NCBI GenBank assembly: GCA_910579575.1
Contig: CAJTUM010000006.1
Coordinates: 1 to 64,000, forward strand
Origin: an uncultured Eubacteriales bacterium
GTDB lineage: Bacteria > Bacillota > Clostridia > Oscillospirales > Butyricicoccaceae
DNA length: 64,000 bases
Direction of reading: 5' to 3'
Shown: positions 59,126 through 64,000 of the stretch, in pieces
Layout: each line of letters begins with the position of its first letter
Numbering within the stretch: the first letter of the stretch is position 1
Position numbers and translations under genes: made by a program
The notes under the pieces: generated by a model
Database searches by the model: none
The model's input: only the letters and a program-made list of their open reading frames with translations
Told to the model about the DNA's origin: nothing

Positions 59126-60055
59126 TTAATCTGCGTCCGAAATGCGGATACGGGGGTCAACCAGCATATAGACAAAGTCTACCACCAGCTGCATTACGAC
59201 GAACAGACCGGCATAAAAAACTGTAGTGCCCAGGGTCATGGAATAGTCGTTGTTATTGATGGAGCTGATGTAATAGAAGCCGATGCCGGGGATGGAGAAC
59301 ATCTTCTCCACGATAAAGGAGCCGGTGAAAATGCCGACGATACGGCTGGAAAGGATGGTGACCGCAGGCAGCAGAGAATTGCGCAGCACATGGCGCCAGA
59401 CAATCATTTTTTCGCTCAGGCCCTTGGCCCGGGCTGTCAGCACATAATCTTGGTCCAGCACGTCCAGCATACTGGATTTGATGTACCGGGCATAGGTGGC
59501 GATGGTGCTGAAAGAAAGCACGATAACGGGCATAATCAGGTGCTTGGGCTCGCCCCAACCGGAGGAGGGCAGCCATTTCAGCTTAACCGAGAAGAAATAT
59601 TGCATGAGCGAGGCCATGACGAATACCGGCACGGTGATGCCGATGATGGCCACCACCATGACGATGTAATCCGGCCATTTATTTTTGTAAAGAGCGGCCA
59701 AAATACCCATGGCGATGCCGATAATCAGGCCGATGATCAACGCGATGCCGCCGGCCAGGCCGGAGACGGGAGAAGTGCTGAGAATGGTATCGGTGACAGA
59801 GCGGCCAGGATACAGCAGGCTTTCGCCCAGGTCGCCGCGCACCAGGTTTTTCATGTACATCAGATATTGTTCGGTCAGGGGTTTATCCAGACCGTATTTG
59901 GCATAGTAATTGGCTTTCGTCTGCTCAGGCAGCTCGCGGGCCATGCCGCCCAAGGGGTCGCCGGGAATCGAGTGCATCATAAAGAATGTCAAAGTGGCGA
60001 CGATCGCAAGGGTCAGCAGCATATAAAATACCCGCTTGATTACATATCGGGTCAA
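59126..60055 (-). CDS. oppB: Oligopeptide ABC transporter permease OppB
   Basis: A 309-residue membrane protein: N-terminal helix (TRYVIKRVFYMLLTLAIVAT), GDPLGGMA, and an EAA loop (TARAKGLSEKMIVWRHVLRN). The TTG at 60055 is chosen as start because GGAGGG lies exactly 7 bases before it and homologues begin there; ATGs further upstream place that site inside the gene. A hairpin separates it from oppA. Confidence 0.93.
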   Translation of the reverse strand: MTRYVIKRVFYMLLTLAIVATLTFFMMHSIPGDPLGGMARELPEQTKANYYAKYGLDKPLTEQYLMYMKNLVRGDLGESLLYPGRSVTDTILSTSPVSGLAGGIALIIGLIIGIAMGILAALYKNKWPDYIVMVVAIIGITVPVFVMASLMQYFFSVKLKWLPSSGWGEPKHLIMPVIVLSFSTIATYARYIKSSMLDVLDQDYVLTARAKGLSEKMIVWRHVLRNSLLPAVTILSSRIVGIFTGSFIVEKMFSIPGIGFYYISSINNNDYSMTLGTTVFYAGLFVVMQLVVDFVYMLVDPRIRISDAD

Positions 60056-60087
60056 ACGCGATCCCTCCATTCCAGAATTGGTGGATG

Positions 60088-60125
60088 AAAACAAAATAAG
60101 GGGCCGCGCCCTAAGGCGCAGCCCC
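60088..60125 (-). terminator. Attenuating terminator between oppA and oppB
   Basis: GGGGCCGCGCC (60100-60110) pairs with GGCGCAGCCCC (60115-60125, one mismatch) and is followed on the minus strand by TTATTTTGTTTTC. Partial termination here would give more receptor than permease mRNA, as in other opp operons. Confidence 0.75.
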
Positions 60126-60170
60126 CCGTGGCGTCTATTTTCTCTATCTGAGGTTTTTCAAAGAGCCGTT

Positions 60171-61910
60171 TTAGTTGGCGCCGCGGCCCTCAGTGTAATA
60201 GAACATATAGCTGGTATCGGTGTAAGGCACATGGTTGTACCCTCTCATGTACGGCTGATAGAACTGCTGCACCTGGTTGGTGGCCATGGGGGAAACGACG
60301 CAGTCTTCCTTAATCAGGATGGTTTCGGCGTCGATATAGCCCTGCAGACGATCCTTTTCATCCAGCTGAGAGCCGGCGGCTTTGATGGTTTCGTCGAACT
60401 TGGAATTGGCCCAGCCGGTGTTGATGGCGGTGGAGCCAGTCAGGAACAGGGACAGGGTGTCGTAGGGGTCGTTATAGTAAGCGCCCCAGGCCATGAAACC
60501 GGCCTGATAGTTGCCGCTCTGAACGTTGGAGTTAAAGATGCCCCAATCGTTGAAGGACAGCTCGATGTCTACGCCCAGTTCGGTCTTATACAGCTGCTGC
60601 AAATACTCGCCGATGTTCCGGGTCAGGGTGGCGGTGGAGCCGAAGGAGAAAGTGACGTCCAGAGTAGAGGGGTCGTCGCCCAGGTTCAGCTCCTTCATGC
60701 CTTGGAGCAGCAGGTCTTTGGGAGTCTGGTTGTTGGCTTTCAGTTCGTCCTGCATCTCCTTGATCATGTCGCCGGCGGCTTCGCGGTAATTGGTTTCGCC
60801 CACTGTCATGGAATCCACAACAAAACCGCCCGCAGGAGCTCTCATGCCGTCGTAGCAGATGTCGTTGAAAGCCGCGCGGTCCACAGCCAAAGTAAAGGCC
60901 TTGCGGATATTGACATTGGCGAACAAGGGATCCTTCAGATTAAAGAAGTTGAAAGCCATATTGTTGTTCATGTAGGGATCATAAACCTTGCCGGCGGACT
61001 GGAAACGGTCCACAAAATCCTTAGTGGAAACGGTGCAGGCGTCGATCTGGCCGCTTTCAAAGGCGTTATTGACGGTGCTCTCGTCTGTCATGATGGCAAA
61101 ATCGATCTTCTGGAGCTTGATTTCGTCGGCATTCCAATAATTATCGTTTTTGACAAGGACAATGGAGCTGTTATGGGCCCAAGATTCCACCTTGAAGGGA
61201 CCGTTGCCGATATAGGCTTCGGCTTCAGAGCCGAACTGCTCGCCATATTTTTCGATGACGTCCTTGCGCTGAGGATAATACAGCGTGCTGCCAAGCATCT
61301 GCAGGAAGGAGGGCTTGGGAGCGTTCAGAGTGATTTCCAGGGTTTTGTCGTCGACAGCCTTGACGCCCAGGTCGGTGACAGGCTTTGTGCCGGCGGCAAT
61401 TTCCGGGTAGTTCAGCAGGGACTCCAGGAAGAAGCTGTTGGGGCAGGCTGTGTCGGGGTCGGCGCTGCGCTGCAGAGAGTAGACATACTGCTCGGCTGTC
61501 ACAGGCTCGCCGTCCTGCCATTTCAAGCCGTCGCGCAGATGGAAAGTCCAAACTGTGCCTTCTTCGTTGGATTCCCAGGACTCCGCTTCGCCGGGGGTTA
61601 CAACCAGCTCTTCGCCGTCAGCGGCCGAGCGGACCAAACCTTCCATGGTGTTCATCATAATATAGCTGGAATAGGCGTCCATACGGCGGGAGATATCCAG
61701 AGTAGAGGGCTCGGCGCCCATATAAGTATTAAAGTACTGGTCGGCGTCCGGGCCGCTGGTAGGCTCCACATTGTTGTCCTTGTTCTGGCTGTCCGAGGGC
61801 GGGTTATTGTCGTCCTTCGGAGTGTTGCTTTCGTCGTCTTTGCTGCAGGCGGCCAACGACAGGCACATTGCCGCGGCCATCAGCAGCGCTAAAAACCGTT
61901 TCTTCTTCAT
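60171..61910 (-). CDS. oppA: Oligopeptide-binding lipoprotein OppA
   Basis: A 579-residue SBP family 5 receptor. Signal peptide with lipobox LAAC and an Asp/Asn-rich linker (DDESNTPKDDNNPPSDSQNK). Family motifs include GAEPSTLDISR near the start of the mature domain, WTFHLRDGLKWQDGEPVTAEQYVYSL (shortened: LRDGLKWQDGEPVTA), and NIRKAFTLAVDR. It captures peptides at the outer membrane face for OppBCDF. AAGGAGAG precedes the ATG. Its gene is first in the operon, behind an RpiR regulator. Confidence 0.94.
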   Translation of the reverse strand: MKKKRFLALLMAAAMCLSLAACSKDDESNTPKDDNNPPSDSQNKDNNVEPTSGPDADQYFNTYMGAEPSTLDISRRMDAYSSYIMMNTMEGLVRSAADGEELVVTPGEAESWESNEEGTVWTFHLRDGLKWQDGEPVTAEQYVYSLQRSADPDTACPNSFFLESLLNYPEIAAGTKPVTDLGVKAVDDKTLEITLNAPKPSFLQMLGSTLYYPQRKDVIEKYGEQFGSEAEAYIGNGPFKVESWAHNSSIVLVKNDNYWNADEIKLQKIDFAIMTDESTVNNAFESGQIDACTVSTKDFVDRFQSAGKVYDPYMNNNMAFNFFNLKDPLFANVNIRKAFTLAVDRAAFNDICYDGMRAPAGGFVVDSMTVGETNYREAAGDMIKEMQDELKANNQTPKDLLLQGMKELNLGDDPSTLDVTFSFGSTATLTRNIGEYLQQLYKTELGVDIELSFNDWGIFNSNVQSGNYQAGFMAWGAYYNDPYDTLSLFLTGSTAINTGWANSKFDETIKAAGSQLDEKDRLQGYIDAETILIKEDCVVSPMATNQVQQFYQPYMRGYNHVPYTDTSYMFYYTEGRGAN

Positions 61911-61973
61911 AAAATACTCTCCTTTTTTCGTGAGGCGTCTTGGGATTTAGGCGCCTTTCACAAGTATGAAATA

Positions 61974-62002
61974 ATTCTACCGTCTGCTATTGATAATGTC
62001 AA
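61974..62002 (-). promoter_or_regulatory. Promoter of the opp operon
   Basis: On the minus strand TTGACA (61997-62002), 17 bases, TAGAAT (61974-61979), 64 bp before oppA. Confidence 0.8.
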
Positions 62003-62009
62003 TGGGATA

Positions 62010-62068
62010 TTGTGCAAACTCGAAAATTTGTGGAGTTTGCCAAAGAAAATTGAGCATATTGCACAAAA
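62010..62068 (-). promoter_or_regulatory. Nested inverted repeats and shared motifs upstream of opp
   Basis: GCAAACTC (62014-62021) and GAGTTTGC (62033-62040) form an 8-bp dyad, inside a wider pair TTGTGCAA (62010-62017) and TTGCACAA (62059-62066). GAAAATTTGTGGA (62022-62034) and ATATTGCACAAAA (62056-62068) also occur upstream of the AT-rich pair. All lie directly upstream of the -35, an activator-like position; the adjacent RpiR protein is one candidate binder. Confidence 0.5.
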
Positions 62069-62133
62069 ACGCCGGATTGAATTTAGGCAAACTGCCCGGG
62101 AATTAGGGAAGATACCCTAATTATCCGGCGGGT

Positions 62134-63009
62134 TTATTTTGAATTTTCGCCAAAGAAGCGGGAAAATTCCAGGGAGGTCCGCCGGCGGGAGGCGCGGCGG
62201 TCGCTTTTCTCCATTTCCAGGGCGGCGGAAAACAGGTTGGCCAGCAGCAGCATAGGCGCCGGGGAGCTGAGGAACAGCCGAGAGGCGCAGGGGGCCGTTA
62301 GAACCAGGCTGCTGTGGGCCGCCGCCGGGGATTGCAGGGTGGAATCGGTAAAGGTCAGCACAGGCGCGCCTTGGAGGCGGGCGTATTCGCAGAGCTTGCT
62401 GGTCATGAAATAATAATCCGGCAGCGAAACGGCTGCCAGCAGCGCGGAGGGATTCAGCAGAGGCAGGGCGCCCTGAACGGCGTCGTTTAGCTCGGTGTTG
62501 ACCGTCAAGGAGGGCAGCCCCAGGGTGGTGAGCCGGTTGACCAGAAAATCTGCAATTTGCAGGGAGACGCCTCGGGCGCACACCAGAATCACCCGGCAAT
62601 CCAGGGCCATGTCGGCGGCCTGGAACAGAGCGTCCAGGTCCAGCTCGGCAAAAAACTGCTTCATCAGATCAAATTCCTCCTGGCAGATTTGGGCCAGCAG
62701 GCTGCGCTTGTCCGTCAGCAGATCGGCGGGGAGATCGGCGGCGTTATATTGGCCGTCGCCATGGACGGCGATTTTCGCCCGTTCGCTCTGATATTGGCGA
62801 AACGCGTATTTCAGCTCGTTGTAATTGGCGAAGCCCAGGGCCGTGCAATAGTGCAGGATGGTCATTTCCGAAACCTGGGCGGCGGCGGCCAAGGCTTTCA
62901 GCGTCATAAAGGACATGGAGTCCGGCTGGGCCAGCATATACTCAGCCAAGGCTTTCTGCTTTTTGGTCATGCCGGGGTATTTTTGTCGGATTGCTTCTAC
63001 AACGTTCAT
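62134..63009 (-). CDS. RpiR family regulator (HTH_6 plus SIS domain)
   Basis: A 291-residue regulator. N-terminal HTH_6 (YPGMTKKQKALAEYMLAQPD, then AAAAQVSEMTILHYCTALGFANYNELKYAFRQ shortened: VSEMTILHYCTALGF) and C-terminal SIS sugar-phosphate-type domain (about 110-265). The start at 63009 fits homology, but the ribosome site is weak (AGAGAG). It lies upstream of oppA on the same strand, so it may control the opp operon; RpiR proteins more often sense sugar phosphates, so the ligand is open. Confidence 0.88.
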   Translation of the reverse strand: MNVVEAIRQKYPGMTKKQKALAEYMLAQPDSMSFMTLKALAAAAQVSEMTILHYCTALGFANYNELKYAFRQYQSERAKIAVHGDGQYNAADLPADLLTDKRSLLAQICQEEFDLMKQFFAELDLDALFQAADMALDCRVILVCARGVSLQIADFLVNRLTTLGLPSLTVNTELNDAVQGALPLLNPSALLAAVSLPDYYFMTSKLCEYARLQGAPVLTFTDSTLQSPAAAHSSLVLTAPCASRLFLSSPAPMLLLANLFSAALEMEKSDRRASRRRTSLEFSRFFGENSK

Positions 63010-63181
63010 ATTTGGTTTGTCTCTCTTTCTGTCGTCTATTGGGCGGCGTTCTTTTATTAAACGCCTTTTTGCTCTGACAGTCCAGCGAAAAATGAAAAAA
63101 AGAATGGATTTACGCGTTTTTTTGCCAAAAGACGCTTTCTGGACAAGGCGAAAATCCAGCGCGGCTGCCAGCCCTGATCCG

Positions 63182-63210
63182 CAAAAACAACCGCGCCCCA
63201 AGGGGCGCGG
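63182..63210 (-). terminator. Terminator after the MATE gene
   Basis: CCGCGCCCC (63191-63199) pairs with GGGGCGCGG (63202-63210), followed on the minus strand by TTGTTTTTGC. The rest of 63010-63232 shows no clear gene. Confidence 0.8.
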
Positions 63211-63232
63211 CTGAAAAAAGCGGAGACGGCGC

Positions 63233-64000
63233 TCAAATGCGCAAACTCTTCCATTTGCCGGAGACAAAGCGAATCCACACCAGCAAAGAGCGGAGCAGCT
63301 GGTCGGCGGCCAAAGCGATCCACGCGCCGTAAAGACCCAGGTCAAATTGGTTAATCAATAAGATGGCCAGACCGGGCCGAACCAGCAGAGTGGTGACGGC
63401 GATGATGACCGCCGTGGCCCGGGTGTCGCCGGCGCCCCGCAGCGCGCCGGCCAAAATGAACTGGCTGGACTGGAAGGGCTGGATCAGCGCCACAAACATC
63501 AAAATTTTGGCGCCGGTTTGGACGATATCCGGCTCATTATTATAAAGAGCCACAATCTGTCCGCCGAATAGGAAGAAGATCGCCATCAGCAATATGGAAA
63601 CGCTCATGCCCAGGCGGCGGGTGCGGGTGGTGTAATATTCGGCCATATCCGGCCGCTTGCGGCCCAAGCTCTGGCCCATCAGGGAGGTGGCGGACACAGC
63701 GAAAGCCTGGCCGTTCATAAAGGACAAAGCCTGGATATTCATGCAAACCTGGTGGGTGGCGAAGGCCACGGTGCCCAAACCAGCCACAGTACGGGAGTAA
63801 ATAATCATGCCGACGCGCATAATCACCTGCTCGATCATGGCTGGAATGCCGATGTTGAAGATGGACAGCATAGCGTCCCTCTGGGGCTTGAAGCCGTCCT
63901 TAAAGGATAGATGCACATAGTTCCGATGGCTCATCACAGAGCCGAAAGCCAGGAACATGGCCACCACCTGGCCGATGACCGTGGCCAGCGAGGCGCCGGC
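63233..64000 (-). CDS. MATE family efflux transporter (C-terminal part)
   Basis: The frame runs to the right edge, so the N-terminus lies outside. At least 255 residues show the second half of a MATE exporter: GASLATVIGQVVAM at the cut, SIFNIGIPAMIEQVIMRVGM, then helices ending GAWIALAADQLLRSLLVWIRF. It differs clearly from the MATE protein at 27796 and belongs to another subgroup. Function as a drug/cation exporter is by family. Confidence 0.9.
   Translation of the reverse strand, partial: AGASLATVIGQVVAMFLAFGSVMSHRNYVHLSFKDGFKPQRDAMLSIFNIGIPAMIEQVIMRVGMIIYSRTVAGLGTVAFATHQVCMNIQALSFMNGQAFAVSATSLMGQSLGRKRPDMAEYYTTRTRRLGMSVSILLMAIFFLFGGQIVALYNNEPDIVQTGAKILMFVALIQPFQSSQFILAGALRGAGDTRATAVIIAVTTLLVRPGLAILLINQFDLGLYGAWIALAADQLLRSLLVWIRFVSGKWKSLRI

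Overview
The window looks like chromosomal DNA of a high-GC, spore-forming, Gram-positive anaerobe of the class Clostridia, most likely the Oscillospiraceae/Ruminococcaceae group. The basis is inference from several features: strong AGGAGG-type ribosome sites with frequent TTG and GTG starts, SpoVT, the rimP-nusA-rnpM-ylxQ-infB-rbfA-nrnA-truB-ribF operon, the dut-maf-mreC-mreD-pbp2-minD-mgsA order, an Opp system with a lipoprotein receptor, SLH-domain and ECF sigma/anti-sigma genes, and no outer-membrane genes. I see no rRNA, CRISPR array, phage or transposase. One complete tRNA, an initiator tRNA-Met, is present.

Layout. 0-7.7 kb (mostly minus strand): an iron-type alcohol dehydrogenase, an Ig-like lipoprotein, an amino-acid ABC transporter with two receptors that each have their own ArgR-box promoter, and a DUF3810 membrane protein overlapping a CYTH-domain protein. 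7.9-20.2 kb (plus): zapA, a U32 peptidase-family protein, then the cell-shape and division cluster, methylglyoxal synthase, hisS and aspS. 20.2-24.2 kb (minus): a lipoprotein hydrolase, two membrane proteins and ychF. 24.4-29.2 kb: a frameshifted LysR gene, an AT-rich cassette of two related secreted proteins, a membrane protein and a MATE exporter. 29.3-34.3 kb (minus): an autoregulated ribbon-helix-helix/DUF1413 protein and a MarR-controlled pair of half-ABC exporters. 34.5-47.2 kb: spoVT, a zinc-ribbon membrane protein, and the transcription/translation operon that runs on into ribF, an M20 peptidase and a ComEC-type hydrolase with its DUF3006 partner. 47.2-56.1 kb: a TetR remnant, a 52-residue protein, a gamma-glutamyltransferase-family enzyme, tRNA-fMet, an acyltransferase/ECF sigma/anti-sigma operon, an SLH protein and a TetR/MFS pair. 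56.2-64 kb (minus): oppABCDF preceded by an RpiR regulator, and a MATE exporter cut by the window end.

How it fits together. Most of the window is core machinery. The accessory interest is regulatory: paired ArgR boxes over two receptor promoters, two matching ECF-type promoters (one on the sigma operon itself, one on a distant lipoprotein), a double perfect palindrome over a consensus promoter, a Rex-like site before the alcohol dehydrogenase, and two short motifs shared by three unrelated upstream regions. A family of degenerate GC-rich repeats ends in a small hairpin one base from the stop codon of several genes. One copy shows a compensatory base-pair change. The AT-rich pair at 25.5-27.0 kb is the clearest candidate for something undescribed.
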